Assembly (NCBI GenBank): GCA_014529385.2
Contig: CM043967.1
Location: forward strand, 3,686,001 to 3,750,000
Reading direction: 5' to 3'
DNA: 64,000 nt
From: Adiantum capillus-veneris
Lineage: Eukaryota > Streptophyta > Polypodiopsida > Polypodiales > Pteridaceae
Shown: in pieces, positions 22,250 through 32,670 of the stretch
Layout of the letters: each line of letters starts with the position of its first letter
Numbering within the stretch: the first letter of the stretch is position 1
Position numbers and translations under genes: made by a program
The notes under the pieces: generated by a model
What the model was told of the DNA's origin: nothing
Databases searched by the model: none
Seen by the model: only the letters and a program-made list of their open reading frames with translations

Positions 22250-24010
22250 TGTCACGAGGACGTGGCAACTGTATACTATGTCAGGAGGACGTGGTAATTG
22301 CTAACATTAGTTGTTGGTTTCTTTCCAATGATTTTTGTTTTATTTTTGAGACCCTCTTTTTGAAGTTACAAATGGTCGGACATTGTATGGCCAATGTGAA
22401 CGGTAGTTACATCCGCAGACGGGAAGTTGGTCGGCACTGGAATTCGTATAGTAAGAGGATGTCTAGGCTCAGTGCAAGATCATGTAGGTCCCCCTGTCGC
22501 AATTAGCAAGCTAGTGGATACTAGGAAGTGAACTCAATAGAGGCATAAAGTCAAGGTGGGATCACCAACAGAAAGTATCCGACAGTTAGGCCACATTGCA
22601 CTTTTGGATGTTGTTCCAATGAGGACAGATGGTCAGATGACCAGTGGGAGCCCAACGGAAGCATCTCCTAAAAATTAGGGAATTGCTATTCTGGGCCGTG
22701 AAACGTGTTCGCGTCCTTACCTCCGGAATGACAAGGGGAACATTTTACAACTTTGCCGCAAAGTCAACTGGGCAAGCAATCGGGAGATTTTTAGGCGGCA
22801 ACCCCGAAACGGGAAAATGCCTGTAAATGCGCCAAGTGGCACATTTTTGTGCTTTTTCCTCATGCATGAAGAAGTGGCGCTGAATTTAGAGAGAGAAGGC
22901 TCATTTGCAACTTCTTGTCACAGGTTAAGAGCTATGGAGTGCATGCTTTCCTCTCTATGTACAATGTGGTGCTAGGAGTGATGCCTTGCACACTACACAC
23001 TACTCTCTCTCCCCTACGTGGAGTTATGTGATGCCCCACAAGAGGGCTCTTCATTTGACTGATGTACAACTGTGTGGTTTCATGCTTTTGTGTTGAGGCA
23101 AGAGCCTCCTTGAGCAAGAACAGGGGTAGCTAACTGCTACTCCAAAAGCAGGCACCGGTGAGGGTCATAACCTCACTGTACAGGCGCGTTTTCAGCGCCG
23201 TGTATACGCTGAATTTGACTGTTTTTCAGGCATACGGATGCCAGATCCATTAGGAACAGTGCCCCACTGAGACAGAGGACAGTTCGGGGACTGTTTAGGG
23301 CTGAAAACAGGGCAAAAACCGGTAAATACAGCGTGCTGAATTTACTGTTTTTGGGCAGGAATCAGAGGGTTTATGCCAGTGGAAGTGGGTTCCAGCAGGG
23401 GAATTGGTTTCGCACAAGTTTTGGGGTTGTTTTGTTGCCGAAATTTGGCCAAAACAGGTGGTATCTAGCTGGATACAGGTAAAGCATTCGCAGGACTCTA
23501 CTTTGTAATTTACCCTCTTAAAGTATAAAGAAATACCGAAAGGGGCGCCAATTTTGGGGCCTACAGGTTGTCAGCGTCTGCTCGGAGCATTCTAGCTTTC
23601 GAGCCGTGTGTGTACTTAAGTGCAGGTTGCCTTTGCAACGTTCTCTGTGTGTGTGTCTAAAGTAAAGAATTTCGGTGAAAGCCAAAGCCTACCGCCCCAC
23701 GGCCGGTTTCAACAAACCCTTCCACCTCATGTGTCAAGCCATGTGAAGAACCTCTTACAACCTTTGTGTAAAGAACAACCACTTGTATTTGTGCATAGGT
23801 AGCCACATCTTGTGCTCATGTGTCAAAAGGCTATCTATTTGTATATACCTATATAGAGGCATATTATGTTGAATAAAATGTAAGTCTATCATTTGCAAGT
23901 ATACTCTATATTGTATTGTGCATTAGTTTCTCTCTCAAGCTCTACACTAACCTCTTCAAGCATGCCATTAGCATGAATGGCACACTAAGCTATCCTTCTT
24001 AACCCTAACA
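22250..24010 (+). repeat. 3' LTR of the plus-strand chromovirus
   Basis: It starts TGTCACGAGGACG after the purine tract AAGAGGAGGGTA and ends CTTAACCCTAACA. The inner block AAAGAAATACCGAAAGGGGC at about 23525 is shared with the other gypsy LTRs in this window. Length is about 1.76 kb. The right boundary is set by where LINE sequence resumes. Confidence 0.7.
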
Positions 24011-24840
24011 ATACGTAGTTGTGGGTGCTGACCTCTTGACCTACTGTGATGATGTGTTGAACACCATAACCTAGGTTTTCCCAAAGGTTGACAAACAATC
24101 AACTTTCTCGAGCAAATGTGTGCAAAGCATCTAAATGACGCTGCATCTCCTCTGGAGAGTCAGAAATCAACACAATATCATCAGCATATAGTAACAATGG
24201 AATCCATGTCTCTGCTAGCTAAGCCCCTATGACTCCTTGGCGCTCTACATAGTCTAAAAACTCATCACTTACATCCCAAAAAGAGTCGGAGATAGGGGGC
24301 ATCTCTTGCTTCACTCCAATAGTGGAGTGGATCATGTCAGACATTCCCTCGGTAGTGCGTACCCGCCCCATCATTGTCCTGTATAAAGCCAAAATATCCC
24401 ATATCAGCTCTATAGGCACACCCATGTCGTGTAGCCTGCGTTTAAGTCTGGCTCTCAGCAATGTATCAAAAGCTTTGCGGAAATCCACAAAGCTACAATA
24501 GATCCTCTTGCCATGGTGTCTACCTTCCTGAATAATAGCTCTGAGTGTCAGAATCTGGTCAAGAGTGGAGAAACCTCTCCTGAATCCTACGTAGCCAGGT
24601 GCTCGTATGCCCTCTGGCTCTGCCCATCTACTCAGCTCCTGCTCAAGAACAGATGCATACAACCTAGCTAATATGTGACCAACCATGATGGTGCGATAAT
24701 TCCCGGGAATCATGGGATCTCCTGACTTGAAAATAGGCACAATCATGGACATACTCCAAGTCTCAGGAAAGGCGTCATACATGGCTGGATTAAACATCAT
24801 AGCAAGAAGCTCTGCAAGCATATCCCTGGCATGGATGAAG
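24011..24840 (-). pseudogene. LINE reverse transcriptase, 3' part
   Basis: Minus-strand motifs: GDPMIPGNYRTIMVGHILAR, a finger motif (APGYVGFRRGFSTLDQILTL), YCSFVDFRKAFDTLLRARLK (first catalytic Asp), GVKQEMP (a damaged QGCPLSP box), and further on DIVLISDSPEEMQRHLDAL after frame changes. The upstream part of this ORF continues at 27079 on the far side of a gag-only LTR element. The left edge at 24011 is cut by the chromovirus LTR. Confidence 0.8.
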
Positions 24841-25089
24841 TGTTGGAGCGAGCAGCAGCTATGGAGGGTGGAGCCGAGAGAAAGCCATGAAAAAAGGATG
24901 TAGAAGAAGACGAGCAGAGAGTATACGAGAGAGAGCGAGGGCAATAGTAAAAATAACGCTATGCAATTGTTTAATTGACAACCTTACATATAGAAACTTC
25001 TTGCCATGCAAACTGAAACATGCTAACTACCATGCAACTACATGCTACAAAAGATCTTTCCCACGGGTAGAGGGCTTGAAAACCCAACA
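24841..25089 (-). repeat. 3' LTR of the gag-only element
   Basis: 249 bp, TG...CA, matching 26821-27073. Confidence 0.95.
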
Positions 25090-25452
25090 ATCCCCCCCTC
25101 GAGCCCGAACTGGACAAGCAACTCATGATACCTCGAGTTTTTGGTATACTCGTCAACCGTGAGTTTTAGGTTTTCTCACAACCAAGGATTTTTGGTTTAT
25201 CCATAACCTGGTGCTAGAACAGTAACCCCCCCTTGAACAGATAGGGTGTAGGTCAAAAATTAGCTACCAAAAGTGGAGTTTTTGGTTCACTGCCAAACCT
25301 TGGGTTTAAGGTGTACCCAGTAATCTCATGAGAAGCGGACAAAATGGTACTTGAGAACAAAAATGATAAATTGGGAGGTCTTACCACTCATGGGTGGCAG
25401 TGTCTATAGCCCGTACAATTTATTTTGACTAAACAACATGAAAAGAGTTGAT

Positions 25453-26352
25453 CTAATAAATTTCCTCATCAACAGGATATATTGGAGATTCAGTGTCTCC
25501 CTCAACCACATGAATTTGAGTTTTACCCTTTTGAAAGCACTTATTTGACGGATGATTTGTTTTACCACAGTGAACACAAGGATTCTTCTTGAAACAGTCT
25601 TTCGTCTGATGATTGTTGCACCCACAAATGGCACAAGTTCTGGTTCCATTGAACGGTCGAGATGAAGCTACTGTAGCAGCACATTTAGTGACTGCATATG
25701 CATTGGAAGTATCAGAAGAACTGGTGAGTGACACGGCATTCGAGACTGTATATGCCCTGGGAATAATAGTAGAATTGGTACTAGGTACCCTGCGTTCTTC
25801 TTCCGGCAATGAATTGATGACACCATCCAAGGAGGGCAACGGATCTTTCTCTTTTAAAACAGTAACAATCTGATGAAATTTGTCAGTCAAACTTTTTACC
25901 AAAATGGCTATGAGATCTTCTTCTGGTACTGAGGCTTCGACATAAACAAGTTGAGTTCTAATACTCTTCAGTCTATTGGCTAAAGCTACAATATTTTCAT
26001 CTTCACGCATGCGGATGGAATATAATTCCATTTTTAAACTCATTTTTGAATGCTTAGCTTTGGCACCGAAAAGCTTCTCTAACTCTATCCAGGTAGCACT
26101 TGAAGAATCGACATCGTCCAAATAATGAATAAAATCATCTTCTAAGGAGGTTAGGATAATACCAAAAGCTTGTTCGTCTTTCCTCTGTAGCTCCGCAGAT
26201 AGTGCCCTTGTAACTGCAGCGGATGTGCCGGATTCGTCGGCTGCGAGAGGCTTGACCACATTCCAAAGATTTTTCCGCATCAGATAACCTTTGACTTTAA
26301 TTTGCCAAGTATGGAAACCAGATCCATCAAATTTGTCGACTTTTGATGCCAT
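25453..26352 (-). CDS. Gag protein of the gag-only LTR element
   Basis: An intact minus-strand frame of 299 codons, starting MASKVDKFDGSGFHTWQIKV, the usual opening of copia-type gag (DUF4219/UBN2-like). The central helical region includes LEKLFGAKAKHSKMSLKMEL and LVKSLTDKFHQIVTVLKE. Two CCHC zinc knuckles follow near residues 240-275 (CAICGCNNHQTKDC and CVHCGKTNHPSNKC, both C-x2-C-x4-H-x4-C). It would form capsid and bind element RNA. The frame ends soon after the knuckles, with no protease or polymerase downstream. This is the only long uninterrupted retroelement frame in the window. Confidence 0.88.
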   Translation of the reverse strand: MASKVDKFDGSGFHTWQIKVKGYLMRKNLWNVVKPLAADESGTSAAVTRALSAELQRKDEQAFGIILTSLEDDFIHYLDDVDSSSATWIELEKLFGAKAKHSKMSLKMELYSIRMREDENIVALANRLKSIRTQLVYVEASVPEEDLIAILVKSLTDKFHQIVTVLKEKDPLPSLDGVINSLPEEERRVPSTNSTIIPRAYTVSNAVSLTSSSDTSNAYAVTKCAATVASSRPFNGTRTCAICGCNNHQTKDCFKKNPCVHCGKTNHPSNKCFQKGKTQIHVVEGDTESPIYPVDEEIY

Positions 26353-26820
26353 ATTTGACAGACAATTGAATTTGATTTGTTATCGAAAAGGCTGAAACTG
26401 AAATTGGCAGCTATCGAACTAATGCAAAACTGAAATTGACAGCTTTCGAAGTTGAAGCCGATCACCAAAATGCGCACAAAAGACTTGATGATTTGCCAAG
26501 GGTGTGAATGTCCATTTGCTTGAAGGCCAAAGGTCAAAAAAATAGGGTTGGCCACTTAAAATAGTATGAAAAAGAACTCAAAAAACTCTACAAACAGCGT
26601 GGAAATTTCTGCGCCAAGCTTCATGCGTTCATGGCGAGCTCTGAAAGCAGTTTTGTGGGTAGGAGCAGAAACGAAAAATCCTTACAAGGCAATTGCGCTC
26701 TTGATGAGCCCAAAACTGAACAGTTTGATGCAGGTCGAACTTCGAATTGCCTCCTCTGCAAGCGGTTGTACCCGCACTGTGCTTGTCGAGCGCCGAGGCC
26801 CAATAGGCTCTGATACCAGT

Positions 26821-27073
26821 TGTTGGAGCGAGCAGCAGCTATGGAGGGTGGAGCCGAGAGCAAGCCATGAAAAAAGGATGTAGAAGAAGACGAGCAGAGA
26901 GTATACGAGAGAGAGAGAGCGAGGGCAATAGTAAAAATAACGCTATGCAATTGTTTAATTGACAACCTTATATATAGGAACTCCTTGCCATGCAAACTGA
27001 AACATGCTAACTACCATGCAACTGCATGCTACAAAAGATCTTTCCCACGGGTAGAGGGCTTGAAAACCCAACA
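26821..27073 (-). repeat. 5' LTR of the gag-only element
   Basis: 253 bp. It differs from the partner by a few substitutions and four extra bases in a GAGA run near 26910. Confidence 0.95.
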
Positions 27074-27078
27074 TGAAG

Positions 27079-28068
27079 TGCTCTGCTACCAGACCATCAT
27101 GATCATGTGCTCTCCCTGTCAATGGCTTTCCTTACCCTCTCGGAAATAAAGAAAGTACATGTCTCAGGGCATGTCTCTAGTTCCCGGCTCCTGAGTGCAA
27201 AGCTAGCTGCCTGTGTATGTCAGCCATATACACAGAATCCGTCTCCCTCACGAAGGTATACGGAGTGTGTGTGGGGACCTCTCCTAATGGAGCTATGCTG
27301 AGCTGAAATGTAAGAGTGAAAGACAAGATAGCTCGATCAACTACTACAATTGGCCTAGTGTCCACCATGAAATCCTGAAACAATGGAATGAGACCTGGCT
27401 GGGCCTTAACATAATCCACTGTACTAGCACCATGTTAGTGTGGAAAGCATGCAAATCCTCCAGCTGTAGAAAATCTTTGTAGGACATTCAAAATGGCCAA
27501 TCTATGTGCAGTTCTTATACCTATCAAGTATCTGCCATACTCAGTGTACTCCTTATCCTGTGATAGTCTGGATAGGCCCATCTCTGTAACGTCCAGCTCC
27601 CTAAGCATCTCCTCGGAAATATCATAGAATACCGTCTGGTGATGGGCAGTCCTAGCATTGAAGTCCCCTAGTATGATATTGTCACCATCTTGGAAAACTC
27701 CCATATGTCATTATCCAAAATAGCAAAGGGGGACTGTCCTCTAGGTGATGCATATACTGACGTATTAGGAGGAAAGTCACAAATAGCAATGTAGAGGTAT
27801 TTGCATGTCTCTGCCCTTAGCCTCACCGACATGGCCTAGCCTGCTCATCCCTGCGCGCTATGTATATCAATGGTTGCAACTCCTCCCTGAATAAAACTGC
27901 CACTCCCTCTAAACCCCGTCCTCGATGCTCCGATCTGGTCTCTTGTCTGCAAGCTGTCTCCCATCTATATCTGCTCACCTGTGGCATGGATTGCCCAGGG
28001 GCTTGATGTGGCTTAGAATAGAAAATGATCTCTCTCCCGAGTCCCTGTGAAACTATCCTCAAAGGCAC
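27079..28068 (-). pseudogene. LINE ORF2 N-terminus: AP-type endonuclease
   Basis: Minus-strand frames joined across breaks give an endonuclease/exonuclease/phosphatase-fold domain: GRGLEGVAVLFREELQPLIY, then ILGDFNARTAHHQTVFYD (the GDFNA box) and downstream VDYVKAQPGLIPL with DRAILSFTLTF, the S-x-x-D-Y and (S)DH-like positions. The endonuclease nicks target DNA for target-primed reverse transcription. It continues toward the reverse transcriptase that is interrupted at 27078. Frameshifts occur at ~27430 and ~27710. Confidence 0.8.
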
Positions 28069-28091
28069 CTACATCAAGACGGAGTGACCCA

Positions 28092-28345
28092 TTACAATTC
28101 CAGGCTGCCATCTTTAGTGTGGTCCCATAGGTCTCGCTCGGTAATGCGGATTGTCGCCCCAATATCACCACCCTTCCATCCCATGATCCCGGTAAAAAGC
28201 AATCTTCCCTTTTTCCTTGCCGCTCTAATTTCCAGCATTACCTCTTGCATATGAGCAATCTGCGAGAGGGCAAGGTCATCTCCAAGAAAGATGCATGTCT
28301 TCTTTAGAGTCGGTCTCTTCTTCAAGAAGTCCTTTGCTTCCATGG
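28092..28345 (-). pseudogene. LINE ORF1 C-terminus
   Basis: The minus strand reads EAKDFLKKRPTLKKTCIFLG, then DDLALSQIAHMQEVMLEIRA and ARKKGRLLFTG. This is the recognisable C-terminal end of plant LINE ORF1 proteins (a lysine-rich helix followed by an aRkxGk motif). It sits just upstream of the ORF2 endonuclease in the same orientation, as expected for a LINE. Confidence 0.65.
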
Positions 28346-28790
28346 AGGGGAAACAGAGGATGAGTGCCCTTTCCTTCGAGGTTTCCCCTTGCTCCCACTT
28401 TTCTTATTGCCCACTCTCCAAGCCCTCATATGCGTCTGCTCATCAAGAAACGCTTGTGAAACCTTAAGAAATAGCAAAACACAGATTTGAAACCCCAAAA
28501 AAATAGCAAAACACCAATGTGGCGAAACTCTATAAAATAGAAAGAAACGGTGACGAAACCCTTAAAAAAAAGCAAAAAAAAGTTATTAATCCCTAAAAAC
28601 AGCAAAAAAAGAGTGACGAAATCCTAACACACAGCCAAAAAGCAATTTCGAAACCCTAAAAATAGCAAAGAAGAAGTGACAAAAATTTCGTCCTTAAAAT
28701 ATTGAGAGACCCATGTGAGAAGAAGAAGAAGAGAATTTTTAACGTCGTGGGAAACTATCTCAAGAGACGGGGGGGGGGGGAGAGATTCTA
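28346..28790 (-). repeat. LINE 5' region with degenerate AACCCTAAAAATAGCAAA repeats
   Basis: About six imperfect ~35-45-bp units centred on GTGACGAAACCCTAAAAATAGCAAA occupy 28440-28690, followed by (AGA)n and a run of ten G at 28771-28780. No protein is evident. It may be the 5' UTR or promoter array of the LINE. Confidence 0.45.
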
Positions 28791-28825
28791 TTCGTCCGTG
28801 CTTTATGAAGCATCCCTACCTTTGC

Positions 28826-28882
<57 letters not shown>

Positions 28883-28915
28883 CGCCTCTGCCTTATGAAG
28901 GATCCCTACCTTTGC

Positions 28916-28962
<47 letters not shown>
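28791..28962. repeat. Two short monomers each ending in (GA)n
   Basis: Two copies of a ~38-bp unit (ATGAAG-ATCCCTACCTTTGCTTT) are followed by (GA)n at 28829-28880 and 28919-28962. They lie between the 5' region of one LINE and the 3' end of the next. Confidence 0.9.
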
Positions 28963-28965
<3 letters not shown>

Positions 28966-29305
28966 TTATATTACGTCTTCAAAGGGCCAAAAAGACATAT
29001 GATACCAAAAGGTTACATCCATGGGTGACTCTAGTACAGTGTCAAGGGAACATAAAGATAAAAATAAATGAGGGTACCTAGAGTGGATAGGTATGTAAGC
29101 CCAACCTACATCCTAATCATCATCAGCATCCTCATCACATAATACATCAGCTCAAAACATATGGGGAGGGGTACAATCACATGAGGGCTAATGAGATGCA
29201 CAATAGGGAAAGTGGATAATGGCGATCATCCCATGAGCTCTCTCATGGGTCTTTGCAGTATGGCCTCAATGTCCTCCATGGTCAGCTCTTTTGGGGGGGT
29301 GGGGG
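28963..29305 (-). mobile_element. LINE 3' end (fragment), part 1
   Basis: The minus strand ends with the family's 3' terminus (GACGTAATATAACATT, then (TC)n). Its last codons read TMEDIEAILQRPMRELMG, homologous to TMEDVDEIRQQQMRDF in the copy at 17877-18885. It is interrupted at 29306 by a gag-only gypsy and resumes at 32576. Confidence 0.75.
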
Positions 29306-29765
29306 TGTCACAAAATGGTGACGTGGCATGACCACCTACGGGCAGAAATAGTACGGACAGGTGCTGACATGGTAGAAACTGTACGGACAGCAATACGGAT
29401 CTCCGCATATCGCACCGACATGCTGACGTGGCTGTTTACTGATTTCTGCAAATTGTGTTGATGCTTTTTTTGAGGCAGATTTTTGGGATCAGTTGCTTTT
29501 GGAACAAAATGCTTAAGGGACTATTTGCTTTTGAGTTTAATAGGTTTTGGGGCTCTGCTTTTGGCATCCCTTGTAAGAATAAAAGAGCCCTAAGGGCCTC
29601 ACTTCTCAGAGCATCTGGACGTAGAGTCTGACAGCAGAGGACTCTGTGGGAGTTGTACTTTGCTCAAAGATTAATATAAAAGAAATACCAAAAGGGGCGC
29701 CAGTCTTTGGGGCCAATCTCTCTGGGCACGGAACTACGCCGGGCCGTGTCGACCAAAGTTTGTTA
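29306..29765 (+). repeat. 5' LTR, gag-only gypsy (short form)
   Basis: It matches the 3' LTR as far as GTCGACCAAA, then skips about 80 bp (TTGAACTG...GTGCCCAA in the 3' LTR) and rejoins at GTTTGTTA. The tRNA-Met site follows within a few bases. Confidence 0.85.
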
Positions 29766-29986
29766 GAGTGGTATCAGAGCATCAGGCGTGTGCTTTTCTC
29801 AAAGCATACCGGTCCTATTAAATTGCAGACAAGGTACTCTTGGAAATTGTTATTTGAGGTATCTTCGCGTCCCGACCCCGGACTTATTAGCCACTCCCAC
29901 CTTGCATACATCGCGCATTGGACACACTCCCGTCTTCATCGCTCTGTCTTACAGGGCATAAAGCCATAAAGAATCCCACATTACTT

Positions 29987-31359
29987 ATGGATTCCAACAA
30001 AGATCAGTCGACTTCTTCTATCTCTGCTAATGCAGGAGGAGATCACGAAGAAGATTCTCATGAGCAAACAGAGGAAGAGTACGGTCCACCTCGGCCTACT
30101 TAGTTCGAGATTGAAGAGATGGAACGTCGACAACTCGTTGACGAGGCAACGAAGCAGATGATTAAATTTGCTAAGGATCCCCAATTTGCAAAATTTTTGA
30201 CCCAGCAGTCTATGGCTGAAGTGCATACTTAGTGGCAAAAAACCACCAAGCCACCAATCAAACCGGCGATCAAGAAGCCTCCTACTCCGAGAATGTTTAC
30301 TGAAGAAGAACTCCATGATGCGGTCCAGGCCCAAATCAATCAACTTCTGGACACGAAGAAGCCATCGGAAAAGCAATTGAAGCAACGTAACAAGGGAACT
30401 AATTTCCCTGGTTACTTGGGTCAACAATCCACTTTTGAAAACGCCAAAAAGCAGAAGAAGCGTGTACGCTTCGAAGGATTGCCCAGTTCGTCCTCATCTT
30501 CTGACAGCTCGGACACCTCATCTTCTTCTGACTCAAGTGATGAGGACAGGAAGGGCAAGAAACAACGGAAAGATCACATGTTTTATGCAAAACGAAAGCA
30601 TTTTTACAGAGCCAATCAATATGATTTCCTCAACGACAAGGGCAAAAAGCCCAAAGAATTCAAAGAGGGAGGACAGGCAATAAAGTTTGAGCATTTTTAA
30701 GGGTTTCGAGATGCTCCCAAGGCTTTAGCCTTTGTCCAACAGTTTGACATAGCATTTTCTAGAGGCCGCTATACAGAGCACTCCAAGATCAGACGGGCAG
30801 CATCCTTTCTGAAAGGCAATGCACGGACATGGTGGTCCACTCTGTTGTTAAGGAAACAAACGTCAACAAAGTGGTTGAAATGTAAGAAACTCTTTATTTC
30901 TTCATGGCTCACACAAGAATACGAACGAGACGTGATTACTGATTGGAACCATGTTCTGATGGTCAAGACAGAACTTTGGATTCTTACTGTGAAAGATTTT
31001 GGGAAATTTTCTACCTATTTCATCCTTTAAGAAGATCAAATTTAAGGAGCAAATTGAACGGTTTTGTTGTGGGCTTCCCAAAGAAATTCGAGACTATTGT
31101 CTCGAAAGGAAGTCTGAGTCTATACAACAGTTGATGGGACACGCGAAGCAGGGATTTGCTATACATTCGGGTAAATTGACTTACCCATCAGATGAACCTT
31201 CAACAAGTCATAGCAAAAACAATTGACGAAGAGATAGACGACCTTCTCTCACAGAAGACCAAAGAGATGAATATTTCAAAGCAAGAAAATGTTTTGAATG
31301 TGGAGAACAAGGACATATCGCTACAGGGTGCCCCAAAAGGGCACAAAAATCAGGATGAC
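29987..31359 (+). pseudogene. Gypsy gag
   Basis: It starts MDSNKDQSTSSISANAGGDH (acidic N-terminus). A serine/aspartate-rich stretch follows at ~30480-30550. The Retrotransposon_gag core comes next (FRDAPKALAFVQQFDIAFSR, SFLKGNARTWWSTLL, FKEQIERFCCGLPKEIRDYC). One zinc knuckle, CFECGEQGHIATGC, lies near 31290. Stops at ~30103, ~30232 and 30700 and frameshifts around 30890-31030 prevent a full product. No protease or reverse transcriptase follows. Confidence 0.85.
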
Positions 31360-32012
31360 TGGTAGATTGAAAGAACAGTAGGCGAGGCGATACTCGTTCC
31401 AGAACAGATTTTTGAATTAGCATTATTTTGCTTTATGAATTTATGAAACAAGACTTTTTTGGAAGATGATGTTTTATGAAAGAATATGAGGAGAATTAAG
31501 AATGAGATGTAGCAGTGACAGCTGAATGAACGGGATAACGAATCATGAATTACGACTAATTTAATGGAATGAATTACTGGACCACTCTGTTCAGAATGAA
31601 CTTAGTGATAAATTGGGATCCCCGGATATGATTCTCGCACACGACAATGCTTGAGGCGAACAATTCTTGCACACGACAGTGCTTGAGTCGAAAAATCTCT
31701 ATAGACGTGATCGCAATATGGGATTAGTCAACCCGACATCAATGAGGTCCAGAAGGGATCTAGATGTGGTTACTAAATACGTTGCTGGCAGTCATTGTCT
31801 GAGATTTGGATTGAATCTTTCTATGATTGATTGTCATGTGATGTCTTGTGATGTCGCGTGCAGTGATGTGACTGTTGTCTTTATACATGTGCTAGATTTG
31901 TTGTGTCTAGTGCGTCGGTACTAACAGTCAGTGTCTATTAAGACAGTTTATGGCCTCTTTCTGTTTTGCAGGCATAATCGAGGGCGATTACTATTCTTTC
32001 AAGAGGAGGGTA
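31360..32012 (+). other. Non-coding 3' internal region of the gag-only gypsy
   Basis: About 650 bases from the gag end to the LTR with no recognisable pol motifs. It holds two near-copies of ATTCTTGCACACGACA-type sequence at ~31630-31680 and ends in a purine tract. Confidence 0.6.
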
Positions 32013-32570
32013 TGTCACAAAATGGTGACGTGGCACGACTGCCTGCAGGCAAAAACAGTACGGACATGTGCTGACGTGGCAGAAACTGCACGGACAGCAG
32101 TACGAATCTTCGTATATCGCATTGACATGCTGACGTGGCTGTTGTACGGATTTCTGCAAATTGCGCTGATGCTTTTTTTTGGGCAGATTTTTGGGATCAG
32201 TTGCTTTTGGAACAAATTGCTTTAGGGACTATTTGCTTTTGAGTTTAATAGCTTTTGGGGCTCTGCTTTTGGCATCCCTTGTAAGAATAAAAGAGCCCTA
32301 AGGGCCTCACTTCTCAGAGCATGTGGACGCAGAATGTGGACGCAGAATCTGAGAGCAGAGGACCCTGCGGGAGTTGTACTTTACTCAAAGGTTAATATAA
32401 AAGAAATACCGAAAGGGGCGCCAGTCTTTGGGGCCAATCTCTCTAGGCACGGAACTACGCTGGGCCTTGTCGACCAAATTGAACTGTGATTTTAAAGCTG
32501 TGAAGTATTTTAAGTGATTCTCTCTCGTGTCGTGACACAATCTAGACTTGGGGTGCCCAAGTTTGTTACA
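32013..32570 (+). repeat. 3' LTR, gag-only gypsy (full form)
   Basis: 558 bp, TG...CA, preceded by a purine tract and followed by GGGGG. Confidence 0.9.
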
Positions 32571-32575
32571 GGGGG

Positions 32576-32646
32576 CTTAATGATGCTCTGTAACCTCTGA
32601 TGTAGACCTCATCTACACTATGGAGATCCTCGCATCCTCGGGCGTG
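32576..32646 (-). mobile_element. LINE 3' end (fragment), part 2
   Basis: It continues the reading of 28963-29305 on the other side of the gypsy (minus-strand reading runs into PPKELTMEDIEA). It ends abruptly at the (GA)n tract at 32647, so this LINE copy is 5'-truncated at the microsatellite. Confidence 0.6.
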
Positions 32647-32670
32647 GAGAGAGAGAGAGAGAGAGAGAGA
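32647..32670. repeat. (GA)n between LINE copies
   Basis: Twelve GA units followed on the right by (AAATG)n and the LINE 3' UTR. Confidence 0.95.

Larger units (their letters stand above)
20481..24010 (+). mobile_element. Chromovirus-type Ty3/gypsy, 5'-truncated, with 3' LTR
   Basis: The plus strand starts inside the RNase H end (VVADALSRKPQISAV), then integrase, chromodomain, polypurine tract AAGAGGAGGGTA and the 3' LTR. Everything upstream of the RNase H end is missing, apparently lost where the minus-strand gypsy block lies. The LTR end at 24010 abuts LINE sequence. Confidence 0.85.
24836..27078 (-). mobile_element. Gag-only LTR retrotransposon (TR-GAG-like), copia-type gag
   Basis: LTRs at 24841-25089 and 26821-27073 (TGTTGGAGCG...AACCCAACA), with the 5-bp target duplication TGAAG at 24836-24840 and 27074-27078. 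The tRNA-Met primer-binding site is at 26807-26818. The polypurine tract (minus-strand GGGGGGAT) is at 25090-25097. Only gag lies between, so the element is about 2.2 kb and needs pol in trans. It is inserted in the LINE reverse transcriptase. The LTRs are very similar, so the insertion looks fairly recent. Confidence 0.95.
29301..32575 (+). mobile_element. Gag-only Ty3/gypsy element
   Basis: The 5' LTR is at 29306-~29765 and the 3' LTR at 32013-32570 (TGTCACAAAATGG...GTTTGTTACA). GGGGG flanks both sides (29301-29305 and 32571-32575). The primer-binding site TGGTATCAGAGC is at 29769-29780 and the purine tract AAGAGGAGGG at 32000-32009. Only gag and a non-coding stretch lie inside. The 5' LTR lacks about 80 bp present near the end of the 3' LTR. 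It sits in a LINE 3' end. Confidence 0.9.

Noticed and set aside
28560-28680. AACCCTAAA motifs resembling the plant telomere repeat
   Set aside because: The units are ~35-45 bp and degenerate, with single CCCTAAA occurrences embedded. There is no perfect 7-bp array, so this is a LINE 5' repeat rather than an interstitial telomere.
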